NCBI GenBank assembly: GCA_002103075.1
Contig: DABG01000018.1
Span: 1-64,000 of the forward strand
DNA: 64,000 nucleotides
Reading direction: 5' to 3'
From: Candidatus Gastranaerophilales bacterium HUM_9
Lineage (GTDB): Bacteria > Cyanobacteriota > Vampirovibrionia > Gastranaerophilales > Gastranaerophilaceae
The translations under genes were made by a program, and so were the position numbers. Below, in pieces: positions 49,565-58,500 of the stretch; the first letter of the stretch is position 1, and each line of letters opens with the position of its first letter. The notes under the pieces were generated by a model, which had not been told where the DNA came from, ran no database searches, and saw only the letters and a list, made by a program, of their open reading frames with translations.

Positions 49565-50004
49565 TATTTAGCCTCCTTTTCTATCACGATTGGTTTTTGA
49601 GCAGCATGTGGGTGTTCAGGTCCAACATAAACTTTTAATTTGTTAAATTGTTGAGCACCTAAAGTATTGTGTTGTAACATACCTTTTACTGCTTTTTCAA
49701 TCAATCTTGTTGCATCTTTTTCTCTAACTTCTTTAACAGAAGCAGATTTCAAACCTCCTGGATAACCAGTGTGGTGATAATAAATCTTATCAGTTTCTTT
49801 ATTACCTGAAACTACAACTTTTTCTGCGTTTACAACAACAACGAAATCGCCAGTGTCTACGTTTGGAGTGTATTCAGGTTTATTCTTACCTCTTAAAATG
49901 TTAGCAATTTTAACAGCTAGACGACCCAAAGTTTCGCCTTCTGCATCAATCAAATACCATTTTCTTTCAACTTCTAGAGGTTTTGCTGAATATGTTTTGT
50001 TCAT
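49564..50004 (-). CDS. rplM: 50S ribosomal protein L13
   Basis: 146 aa. KTYSAKPLEVERKWYLIDAE, then EGETLGRLAVKIANILRGKNKP, VVVVNAEKVVVSGNKETDK and the C-terminal LGAQQFNKLKVYVGPEHPHAAQ are all family-typical. GGAGAA precedes the ATG. It is paired with rpsI as in nearly all bacteria. Confidence 0.97.
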   Translation of the reverse strand: MNKTYSAKPLEVERKWYLIDAEGETLGRLAVKIANILRGKNKPEYTPNVDTGDFVVVVNAEKVVVSGNKETDKIYYHHTGYPGGLKSASVKEVREKDATRLIEKAVKGMLQHNTLGAQQFNKLKVYVGPEHPHAAQKPIVIEKEAK

Positions 50005-50023
50005 GCTTTATTCTCCGTATAAT

Positions 50024-50851
50024 TTAATACATTACTTTCATTAAAGTAAGTCCATAAGGACTAACTGTTCTTCCCGCTTTTCTGCGGTCCCTAGCCTCCA
50101 AAACTTCTTTCATATGTTCTGGTGCTAAGTTGTGTCCCTCAATCTCTAACAACGTTCCGATAATTGTTCTGACCATATTATAAAGAAATCTGTTTCCTTC
50201 AATATCGACCACAACTTTATCATCTAACTTAGAGATATCAGCCCTATATAAAATACAGACTTTGCTTGGGTTAAGCGTTCCGGAGCTCTTAAAACTTGAA
50301 AAATCGTGTTCACCTAATAAATAATTCAAAGATTTTTGCATTCTTTTAATATCTATTGGATATTTCACTCTTAATAAATCACCGTCAAAAGCTTGTTTGT
50401 ATCTACGATTGATAAACTCAAACCGATACCATCTTCTTACAGCTGATTTTTGAGCGTGAAACTCAGGTGATACAACCCTCAAATCCGAGATTGAAATATC
50501 ACTAGGTAAAATCTCATTTATATGATAGACAAGATTTGAAGCAACAATTTCTTTATCTATATCAAAATGAACAACCTGTCCTAATGAATTTACACCTCTA
50601 TCAGTTCTTCCAGAAAAGACTGTTTTTATAGGTCTATTATTTTTTCGCTTATCTTCAACAAAATTATCATTTGATAAATCTTCATGAAGATTTTGTGTAT
50701 ACTTACACTTTTTAGCGAATATCAAAGTACAAAGTGCTTTTTCAAGTTCACCCTGTATTGTTGGTGTAACTATTTGTTCACCATTTTCAAACTGAATTTG
50801 GCTACCCGCATAGTTCTTACCAACATACTGGACTTGAAAGGCATATCTCAT
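50024..50851 (-). CDS. truA: tRNA pseudouridine synthase A
   Basis: Makes pseudouridine at positions 38-40 of tRNA anticodon stems. About 275 aa, slightly long because of a charged insert (about 48-72, NLHEDLSNDNFVEDKRKNNR) before the catalytic site. The catalytic Asp is in FSGRTDRGVNSLGQVVHFD (about 77-95); the usual His of GVHAxGQ is Asn here. The C-terminal FLYNMVRTIIGTLLEIEGH is typical. I choose ATG 50851, 3 nt after the rplQ stop; a TTG at 50854 is an alternative. The rplQ-truA-rplM-rpsI order is common. Confidence 0.93.
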   Translation of the reverse strand: MRYAFQVQYVGKNYAGSQIQFENGEQIVTPTIQGELEKALCTLIFAKKCKYTQNLHEDLSNDNFVEDKRKNNRPIKTVFSGRTDRGVNSLGQVVHFDIDKEIVASNLVYHINEILPSDISISDLRVVSPEFHAQKSAVRRWYRFEFINRRYKQAFDGDLLRVKYPIDIKRMQKSLNYLLGEHDFSSFKSSGTLNPSKVCILYRADISKLDDKVVVDIEGNRFLYNMVRTIIGTLLEIEGHNLAPEHMKEVLEARDRRKAGRTVSPYGLTLMKVMY

Positions 50852-50854
50852 CAA

Positions 50855-51283
50855 TTATACCAATTGAATCAATGCCATTTCTGTAGCATCACCACGTCTA
50901 GGTGGTAATCTGAATATTCTTGTATAACCACCGTTACGTTCAGAATATTCTTTGCTAATTGTGCTGAACAACTTTCTCAAAACAGTTTGAGAGATAAGTT
51001 TCTTACCTTCTTCTTGTTTTTCGAATACTTCTGCTGTTTCAACATCCATATATTTTCCTGTTTCTTTGTCAAAAATGAACTTAGCAGCTTGTCTTCTTGA
51101 GTTCAAGTCACCTTTCTTTGCCAAAGTGATTAATCCTTCTGCGTATGGTTTAAGAGCTTTTGCTCTAGACATAGTAGTTTTTATTTCACCATGAACAAAA
51201 AGTTCGGTAGCCAATGAACGCAACAAGGCTTTTCTTTGGTCTTGTGCTTTACTAAGCGTATGTTTTTTACATTGGTGTCTCAT
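50855..51283 (-). CDS. rplQ: 50S ribosomal protein L17
   Basis: 142 aa: MRHQCKKHTLSKAQDQRKAL, LFVHGEIKTTMSRAKALKPY (about 29-48) and the tail GGYTRIFRLPPRRGDATEMALIQLV. Longer than the ~120-aa minimal L17 owing to an insert in the middle (about 75-100). It follows rpoA. Confidence 0.96.
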   Translation of the reverse strand: MRHQCKKHTLSKAQDQRKALLRSLATELFVHGEIKTTMSRAKALKPYAEGLITLAKKGDLNSRRQAAKFIFDKETGKYMDVETAEVFEKQEEGKKLISQTVLRKLFSTISKEYSERNGGYTRIFRLPPRRGDATEMALIQLV

Positions 51284-51322
51284 TTTTTTGTTTCCTTATA
51301 TAATTTACTATTTATTTTCTAA

Positions 51323-52327
51323 CTATTCACCGATTAAAACGCCATCTTCGTCCATTTCTGGATTTGGAGCAAGATCTAATCCGTGTTCGTGTAATTTTTC
51401 AATTACTTCGTCTGCTGATTTTTTACCAAAGTTCTTGATGATTAATAAATCATGTTCAGATTTCTTCAATAATTCAGACATAGAGTTTATGCTAGCTCTT
51501 TTCAAGCAGTTATAAGCTCTTACAGACAATTCCAATTCTTCAATAGAAATTGATGGTTCTTCTTCTGATGGTTCAACTGCTTCATCTTCAATAACTGATG
51601 ATGACATAGCTTTTTCAAAAGATGGAAGAACTGATGATTGACCAGAAATAGAAGCAATTTGAACAAAGTGTTCAATCAACAAATTAGCAGCTTGTGAAAC
51701 AGCTGTAGTTACATCAATTGTACCATTTGACCATACTTCTAAAGTCAATTTATCAAAATCAATAGAGTCACCAACACGAGTATTTTCTACATCATATTTA
51801 ACACGTTTGATTGGCATGAATGTAGCATCGATAGGTAACATATCAATTGCAACACCTTCTCTGTTTCTTGGAACATCATTAGGAACATATCCCTTACCTG
51901 TTTCAACAGTGATTTCTGCGTGGAAACTACCACCTTCAGCAATTGTACAAATCAACCAGTCTGGGTTTACAATCTTAACACCAGCAGGCAATTCTATATC
52001 ACTTGCTAATACAGGACCAGGTTTGTCTATATCGATTCTTAAAACTTGTGGTTCAGCTGATTCAGTTTTGATTGATAAACCTTTGAAGTTTAACAATACG
52101 TCAACTACATCTTCCAAAACACCAGGAATTGCAGTGTATTCGTGTGTAATACCTTCAATTCTAGCTGATGTAACCGCTGTACCTTCAAGGCTTGATAACA
52201 ATACTCTTCTTAGAGAGTTACCAATTGTTATACCGAAACCTCTTTCTAATGGGCTGATTACAAATTTACCATATTGTGAGCCATCAGAACTTGTGGCAGT
52301 ATTAACAGTTTTAATTTCTAAATCCAT
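51323..52327 (-). CDS. rpoA: RNA polymerase subunit alpha
   Basis: 334 aa from ATG 52327 (AGGAG 7 nt upstream); the frame is open 13 codons further upstream but overlaps the rpsD end. The N-terminal assembly domain begins MDLEIKTVNTATSSDGSQYG with FVISPLERGFGITIGNSLRR and LSSLEGTAVTSARIEG. An acidic linker (about 235-255, EAVEPSEEEPSISIEELELS) leads to the C-terminal DNA-binding domain (LSVRAYNCLKRASINSMSEL; NFGKKSADEVIEKLHEHGLD), which binds UP elements. Confidence 0.97.
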   Translation of the reverse strand: MDLEIKTVNTATSSDGSQYGKFVISPLERGFGITIGNSLRRVLLSSLEGTAVTSARIEGITHEYTAIPGVLEDVVDVLLNFKGLSIKTESAEPQVLRIDIDKPGPVLASDIELPAGVKIVNPDWLICTIAEGGSFHAEITVETGKGYVPNDVPRNREGVAIDMLPIDATFMPIKRVKYDVENTRVGDSIDFDKLTLEVWSNGTIDVTTAVSQAANLLIEHFVQIASISGQSSVLPSFEKAMSSSVIEDEAVEPSEEEPSISIEELELSVRAYNCLKRASINSMSELLKKSEHDLLIIKNFGKKSADEVIEKLHEHGLDLAPNPEMDEDGVLIGE

Positions 52328-52346
52328 TATAATTCTCCTATTTAGA

Positions 52347-52949
52347 TTACTTAGAATAATACTCAATTACTAATTGTTCCTTGAAGTCAGGATCTAATTC
52401 TTCTCTTGCAGGAACTCTGTCGAAAGTCACTTTCAATGCTTCAGCATCAACAGTAATCCAAGCAGGAGCACAAGATAAATCTATAGCTGACATAACTGTT
52501 TTCAAGAATTCTGAACTCTTAGTTTTAACTGTTATAACGTCACCAGTTTTTACTAGGTAAGATGGAATATCTACTTTCTTACCGTTAACAAGAACGTGAC
52601 CGTGATTAACGATTTGTCTTGTTTGCTTACGAGTAACACCAAAACCAGCTCTGAATAAAACGTTGTCTAAACGAGATTCTAGGATTTGTAACAAAATAGT
52701 ACCTGTAACACCTTTTCTTCTAGCTGCTTCATTGTAATATTTTGCGAATTGTTTTTCACTTACTAAGTAAGTCATTCTAATTTTTTGCTTTTCATTCAAG
52801 TGAATAGCATATTCAGAAAGTTTCTTTCTTACTGCACCGTGCTGACCTGAAGCACTTTGTCTCATAGAAGAAGTCAACTTTCTATTTGATAAATCTTTTA
52901 CACCGTAGTTACGGAATAATTTATTTGTAGGTCCTGTATATCTAGCCAT
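52347..52949 (-). CDS. rpsD: 30S ribosomal protein S4
   Basis: 200 aa: MARYTGPTNKLFRNYGVKDL, then the S4 RNA-binding motif SRLDNVLFRAGFGVTRKQTR (about 92-111) with NHGHVLVNGKKVDIPSYLVK. It nucleates 30S assembly. The cysteine/zinc motif at the N-terminus is absent (Zn-independent form). Its place between rpsK and rpoA is the common bacterial order; in plastids and photosynthetic Cyanobacteria rps4 is usually elsewhere, as far as I know. Confidence 0.97.
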   Translation of the reverse strand: MARYTGPTNKLFRNYGVKDLSNRKLTSSMRQSASGQHGAVRKKLSEYAIHLNEKQKIRMTYLVSEKQFAKYYNEAARRKGVTGTILLQILESRLDNVLFRAGFGVTRKQTRQIVNHGHVLVNGKKVDIPSYLVKTGDVITVKTKSSEFLKTVMSAIDLSCAPAWITVDAEALKVTFDRVPAREELDPDFKEQLVIEYYSK

Positions 52950-53065
52950 ACAGTTAATTCTCCTTTTTCCTTGTGGTGAGGCACCTATGACTCTTGCGAG
53001 CTCTCACCGATTGTATTACTTAAATTTCAACGGTTAAAATCATTTGCAATAAATATTGCACAAAA

Positions 53066-53452
53066 TTAAACACGTCTTTTCTTAGGTGGACGACATCCGT
53101 TGTGTGGAATAGGTGTAACGTCCTTAATCAATGTAATTTCTAGTCCTGCTGCTTGAATAGCTCTGATAGCTGTTTCACGTCCAGAACCAGGTCCCTTGAT
53201 ATAAACTTCAACTTTTTTCATACCTTGGTCAATTGATTTTTTTGCAACTAATTCAGCTGCTGATTGTGCTGCAAATGGAGTACCCTTTCTAGCACCTTTA
53301 AAACCTGTTGCACCAGCTGTTGCCCAAGCAATTGCATTTCCTTGAGTATCTGTTGATGTAACAATTGTGTTATTAAAAGTAGATTGGATATGTACTACAC
53401 CTTGCAATACATTCTTCTTTTCTTTTCTTTTTGTTTTTTGTGGTCTTGCCAT
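53066..53452 (-). CDS. rpsK: 30S ribosomal protein S11
   Basis: 128 aa. GVVHIQSTFNNTIVTSTDTQ (about 18-37), GFKGARKGTPFAAQSAAELV and the C-terminal VTPIPHNGCRPPKKRRV are diagnostic. AAGGAT precedes the ATG. A 183-nt spacer separates it from rpsM. Confidence 0.97.
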   Translation of the reverse strand: MARPQKTKRKEKKNVLQGVVHIQSTFNNTIVTSTDTQGNAIAWATAGATGFKGARKGTPFAAQSAAELVAKKSIDQGMKKVEVYIKGPGSGRETAIRAIQAAGLEITLIKDVTPIPHNGCRPPKKRRV

Positions 53453-53636
53453 TTTCTTATCCTTTATTTTTTTAGTATTTATATTTCTTTTACTAAGTTT
53501 TTGTTGCTAATTTGCGAATTTAAAATCCGAGAATTTAAAATCCTTATCTTGCTCGTTCGCGTTTAACGGGTCTTCGCTTTTTGCTAGCGTGACTTTGTCA
53601 CTTACGCAAAAGAGCTACGCCCTCAGCTCACTCCCG
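53453..53636. other. Spacer inside the ribosomal operon with possible repeat fragments
   Basis: A 184-bp gap between rpsM and rpsK, long for this operon. It contains AAAATCC twice at 14-bp spacing, GCTCGTTCGCGTTTAACGGG, and the hairpin GTGACTTTGTCAC (53589-53601). No gene is visible. The style (higher GC, small inverted repeats) matches the mosaics elsewhere. Confidence 0.45.
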
Positions 53637-54002
53637 CTACTTCTTCTTAGCAACAGGTCCTGTTTTCTTACCACGTCTAGTTCTTGCGTTAGTCTTTGTT
53701 CTTTGACCTCTGCATGGTAAGTTTCTTCTGTGACGCATACCTCTGAATGAGTTAATTTCTTGTAAACGTTTAATGTTCATAGAAACTTCACGTCTTAAGT
53801 CACCTTCAATGTTATAGTTTGAAAGTTCGTTTCTTAATAGTTTAATATCTTCATCTGTTAAATCATCTGTTCTTAAGTCAGGTGAAATACCAGTTGCTTC
53901 TAAAATCTTCATGCTACGAGTAGGTCCAATACCATAGATATATGTTAGAGCTACTTCCATTCTTTTGTTACGAGGTAAATCAACCCCTACTAATCTTGCC
54001 AT
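53637..54002 (-). CDS. rpsM: 30S ribosomal protein S13
   Basis: 121 aa: ARLVGVDLPRNKRMEVALTY, the H2TH region YIYGIGPTRSMKILEATGIS and the tail RGMRHRRNLPCRGQRTKTNA followed by RTRRGKKTGPVAKKK. Located at the head of the subunit, contacting P-site tRNA. AAGGAG before the ATG. Confidence 0.97.
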   Translation of the reverse strand: MARLVGVDLPRNKRMEVALTYIYGIGPTRSMKILEATGISPDLRTDDLTDEDIKLLRNELSNYNIEGDLRREVSMNIKRLQEINSFRGMRHRRNLPCRGQRTKTNARTRRGKKTGPVAKKK

Positions 54003-54239
54003 TTATTTTCTCCTTTTCATTTTGGCTGGTGAATTTATATTCACCCTGTTGTTAGATTTTTTTATTTAAGAGGCTTAAATACTTCCTCTCCACCACCCTT
54101 TAAAGTCTTGCGGTTGGACTTCTAGATTATTGTTTCACGCTACACTCGATTCATTTCGTTCACTTCGCAAACTGTCATTTACAAGTTTCACGTTACTTTG
54201 AGCTAGGCTCACTTCGTTCGCCATCACTCTACATAAAAT
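54003..54239. repeat. Repeat fragment inside the ribosomal operon (rpmJ-rpsM spacer)
   Basis: A 237-bp gap. From about 54110 to 54240 it shares blocks with the mosaic at 20140-20275: ATTATTGTTTCACGC, then CGTTCACTTCGCAAACTGTC-like and CTACATAAAATC near the right end. A small hairpin GGTGAATTTATATTCACC lies at 54030-54047. No gene is visible. Confidence 0.5.
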
Positions 54240-54353
54240 CTATCCTTGTCTTTGTTTGTGTTTTGGGTTTTCACAGATAACTGCTACTCTGCCTTTTCTT
54301 CTGATAACCTTGCACTTGTCGCACATAGGTTTTACTGATGATCTTGTTTTCAT
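54240..54353 (-). CDS. rpmJ: 50S ribosomal protein L36
   Basis: 37 aa: MKTRSSVKPMCDKCKVIRRK, then GRVAVICENPKHKQRQG. The CxxC...C...H zinc ribbon is intact (CDKC, C27, H32). It follows infA by 59 nt. Confidence 0.95.
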   Translation of the reverse strand: MKTRSSVKPMCDKCKVIRRKGRVAVICENPKHKQRQG

Positions 54354-54412
54354 TTTTTTACCCTTTATTTTTGTGTAATTTTGTTTTACTTTTTACCTTT
54401 TATTTACTCACA

Positions 54413-54628
54413 TTACTTTAATCTAAATGTAATTCTACCTTTTGTTAAATCGTATGGAGTCATTTCTACCTTTACTCTGTCACCTGGTAAAATTCTGATA
54501 AAGTTTTTTCTTATTTTACCTGATATATGAGCTAAAATCTCATGCCCATTTTCTAATTCTACTCTGAACATAGCGTTAGGCATTGATTCTATTATTTTAC
54601 CTTCTATTTCTATTACGTCTTTTGCCAT
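54413..54628 (-). CDS. infA: Translation initiation factor IF-1
   Basis: 71-aa OB-fold protein: AKDVIEIEGKIIESMPNAMF, RVELENGHEILAHISGKIRK, then RILPGDRVKVEMTPYDLTKG. It binds the 30S A site. AGAGGA precedes the ATG. The upstream region (54629-54740) has a TATTAT/TATAGT -10-like element on the minus strand, so infA probably begins the transcript; secY, adk and map are not adjacent. Confidence 0.97.
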   Translation of the reverse strand: MAKDVIEIEGKIIESMPNAMFRVELENGHEILAHISGKIRKNFIRILPGDRVKVEMTPYDLTKGRITFRLK

Positions 54629-54932
54629 TTAATCCTCTTTTATTTCGACTAAACATTGACACATACTATGTGCCTTTTACTATAATATCTGCTAAAAATA
54701 CTAATGCAAGCATTTTTAGTGCGATTTAACCATAATTTTAAAATATTTTAATAATTGTTTTTATATTATTAGCACTCTATCAAGTAAATTCATTACATGT
54801 AAAATTCTTTTATATTACAGCTTTTAAGCTATTTTCTTAATATTTCTTCATTATTTCAATATTTTATTATTTTTATAAACAATCAATATGGGTAGTAAAA
54901 ATTTCAACCAATATAATAATTCTTACAAAAAA
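54629..54932. other. AT-rich gap without a gene
   Basis: About 300 bp, very AT-rich. On the minus strand a promoter-like TATTATAGT near 54690 may drive infA. I see no open frame, hairpin or repeat module beyond this. Confidence 0.6.
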
Positions 54933-55391
54933 CTACTTCACATTTCCATAACAATTTACAGGCACAAAATACTTATTTCCAGACTTATTTGTAAAAACCT
55001 TATTCTGCATACAGTATGCTATAGAATCTTTTTCTAAATTATTTGTCCACAACTCTTTTAAATCAGACACACTCATAACGTTTCCGCTATAATAACCTGT
55101 TTTACCCTCAACATAGTCTTTTCTAACATCTACATTCTGCAAAATAGATTTTGATAACAATTTAGGATTATTTAATTCCTTATTAGATATCTCAAGAGTA
55201 TCAACCTTAAACATCTTTAACCCCGTTGTATCCATCTTGTTCAAATTTGATTTTGCAAAAGAATCAACTCTTTCAATAATCGGATTTTTGACAACATCAG
55301 TAACCCTATGCAATGATTCCTTTTTACATGATGCAGTCGTTAATACTATTGAACCTGCCACCATATTTGCTACTATATCTCTTACTTTCAT
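54933..55391 (-). CDS. Putative lipoprotein, unknown function
   Basis: 152 aa. An N-terminal export-like segment VANMVAGSIVLTTASCKKES places a cysteine at residue 22 after TTAS; the lipobox is weak (T at -3 instead of L/V/I), so it may be a lipoprotein or a plain signal peptide. The rest is a soluble alpha/beta domain ending in AYCMQNKVFTNKSGNKYFVP and two more cysteines (C127, C147). No family recognised. AGAGAT precedes the ATG. It stands alone between infA and rpoC2. Confidence 0.65.
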   Translation of the reverse strand: MKVRDIVANMVAGSIVLTTASCKKESLHRVTDVVKNPIIERVDSFAKSNLNKMDTTGLKMFKVDTLEISNKELNNPKLLSKSILQNVDVRKDYVEGKTGYYSGNVMSVSDLKELWTNNLEKDSIAYCMQNKVFTNKSGNKYFVPVNCYGNVK

Positions 55392-55513
55392 AATATATCT
55401 CTATTTCTATAAAATTCTCTCGTAACTACATTATAATTAAACCCTCTAAAAATAAAATTTGCTAGATTTCAACATAAAATCAATAACATTTATTTCTCAC
55501 TCCTTAAATAAAA

Positions 55514-55549
55514 CAAAAAAAAGAGTTACTTTCGTAACTCTTTTTTTTT
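55514..55549. terminator. Terminator of the rpoB-rpoC1-rpoC2 operon
   Basis: AAAAAAAAGAGTTAC, a 4-nt loop, then GTAACTCTTTTTTTTT: symmetric, with T-runs in both directions. It lies 17 nt after the rpoC2 stop. Confidence 0.88.
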
Positions 55550-55565
55550 ATTCGACTAAAATCGA

Positions 55566-58500
55566 TTATTCATCACCTTTAATCAACAAGTCTGGAGAAC
55601 CAAACATACCTTCAATTTCTTCCAAAATTGCAGATGGTTTTCTTGCTTGATTTCTTTGAGCAGCTGCTCTTCTTTGAGCTTCTCTATCCTTTTCTTCACT
55701 TGCGAATGATAAGTGATGATAACCAGTACCAGCTGGTATCAAACGACCGATAATAACGTTTTCTTTCAAACCTCTTAACATATCTTTCTTACCATCTACA
55801 GCAGCTTCTGTAAGGATTCTTGTTGTTTCTTGGAATGATGCTGCTGAAATGAAACTTTCAGTGTTCAAAGATGCCTTAGTGATACCTAACAATAGATATT
55901 CACATTCAGCAGGTCTACCACCGTTAGCAACAACTTCATTGTTTGTTCTATTAAATACGTGAACTTCAACCTTTTCACCAGGTAAGAAATTAGTATCGCC
56001 AGATTCTTTAATCTCAACTTTCTTTGTCATTTGACCAACAATCATTTCAATATGTTTATCAGCAATTTCTACACCTTGTGAACGATATACACGTTGTACT
56101 TCGTCTACTAAGTATTGTTGTGCTGCTTCTGGTCCTCTTAATCTGATAATATCATGTGGATTCAATGGACCACTTGTCAATGGTTCACCTTTTGTAACTT
56201 TTTGTTTATTAGAAACGATAATTCTAGAATCAACATTAAATTTGATTTCCTTACGTCCCATTTCTTCTGATTCTAAGTACAATCTTGGTGATTCATCTTC
56301 AATTTCAATGATTGCAACGCCATCGTATTCTGCTAATACAGCACAATCTTTTGGTTTTCTAGCTTCTAACAATTCTTCAACACGAGGCAAACCTTGAACG
56401 ATATCGCCAGTCTTTTGTCTTTCGTATCTCAATGTTGCAAGTGAGTCACCACGTTGTAATAATGAGTTACCTTTTGTTTGAAGCTGTGTACCTTGGCTAA
56501 TCAAGTATGGTCTACCAGCTCTAACCACGATACCTTTTTTATTAACTTCGATTACGTGTCCAGAAAGTTCTGCAACTTCTCCACTATCAGCTAAAACAGA
56601 ATCTTTCTTAATGAAATCTCCAGCTTTTACGTTAGCTTTACCCTTAATTGCAATTTCTGTTTCATATTCGCTAGATTGAAGTAACAATCTTCTTGTTTCT
56701 TCTTCGTTTCCGTTGATAGAAGCAACTCCATCACTTAAAGCTAAAACTTCTGTTTTTGCAACAGCTGTTTTTGGATCAATTACATCACCGTCTTTTACTA
56801 ACAATTCTGTTTGGAATGAATCATTCAACTTAGAATTGCCTTCTAATTCACGACGTACAATCAATGTTTCTAATACAACAATCTTCAATTGTCCGTTTGA
56901 ATCTAATTCAATCAAGCCTTTAAGATGTGACAAGTAACCTTCCATCATCAACTTTAAGCTTGTTCTTGTTAAAGTTGCACCGTCAAGATTTCTTACTCTT
57001 GCTCCATCTTTGTATTGTAATTGAGTTTCTGAAACAATAGAAATTAAATCATCTGATGAATTAAATCTGATATCAACATCTTTTGGTTTAACATGTAATA
57101 CTTGTACAGGTCTTACCAAAATTTGTACAGGTTTTTCTTCTAAATCAACAGTTGTATCAATTTCTTCTTCCAAATCATCTTCATAAATATCATTGAAAGC
57201 AGATTCCATAATTGTAACGATAGATGTTTGTTTAGCTTTAACACCTTCAGCAATTACAGTACCTTTTTTGATAACAGCACCTTCTTCAACCTTTAAGTCA
57301 TTTGCACTTGCTAGTGTATGAACTTCTCCTGGTCTAATTGTTATTTCATGGATAACATCATTAAATTCATTAAATTCAACAATACCATCGATATGTGAAT
57401 AAACGTCTTTAACAATTTCAGTACCTTCAGTAACTAAAGTACCGTTTTCAACCATCTTCAATGATGAATCTTTATTTAATTGGTGAACTTCTTCTGGAAT
57501 AAATACAATATCACCAGCTTTTGTAATAACTTGGTTTTCGTCAACTTGAACATCAATATATTTGATTTCACCAGATGATGAAACTGAATATTCGTCATCA
57601 ACAAGCTCAGCAATAACCATACCGTTTTCAACTGTTGTATCAACAGGAGCCTTAACGATATATTTTTCACCGTCTTCACCAACTGTCCAGAATTGTTCTT
57701 TCTTAGTTTGTTCAAATGTTGCATTTGATGGAATTAAAGATGCAATAACAATTGTCAATTCTTTACCTTTAACAATCTTCTTAATCTTTTCACCTTCAAA
57801 TACTGTATCTTCGATTTCAAGGTCAGAACTATATCTAACTTCACCACCGTGTTCACAAATAACCAATGTTTCTGCCAATTTTTCACCAGCTTTAATTTTT
57901 TGGTTATCTTTAACCAATACAGTAGAACCACCAGGTAAGTTGTAAACATCACCAGCTACAATCCAAACAATACCTGATTTGTTAGCATTTCTTGAAATGT
58001 TACCTTGTCTATCTTTCTTTTCGTCAACGTCAAAACCGTCAAAAAATACTTGACCAGCAACATCTGAGTTAATATCCATATAAGCAGTTTCTGTCAAACG
58101 ACCACTTTCGTTTTGAGAAGCTGGATCAAATTCAGCAAGTAATTCGCCTTTTTTAACCTTGTCGCCGTCTTTAACAAATACTACAGAACCAGCCATTACG
58201 TGATATTTATTAGTTCTCTTTTCACCTTTAACTTCAATATCAGCTTCATTAATAGCGATATTAAATACGTCACCGTGACGTGTTCTTTGTTCTCTAGTCT
58301 TAATAGAAGAAGAAACAACACCGTCTTCTCTTGACTTGATTTCTTTCTTAGCTTCTTTAACGCCTACCGCACCACCGGTGTGGAATGTTCTCAATGTCAA
58401 CTGTGTACCAGGTTCACCAATTGACTGAGCAGCGATAATACCAATTGCTTCTCCAATATCAACCAATTTTTGAGTTGTCATAGCCCAACCGTAACATTTT

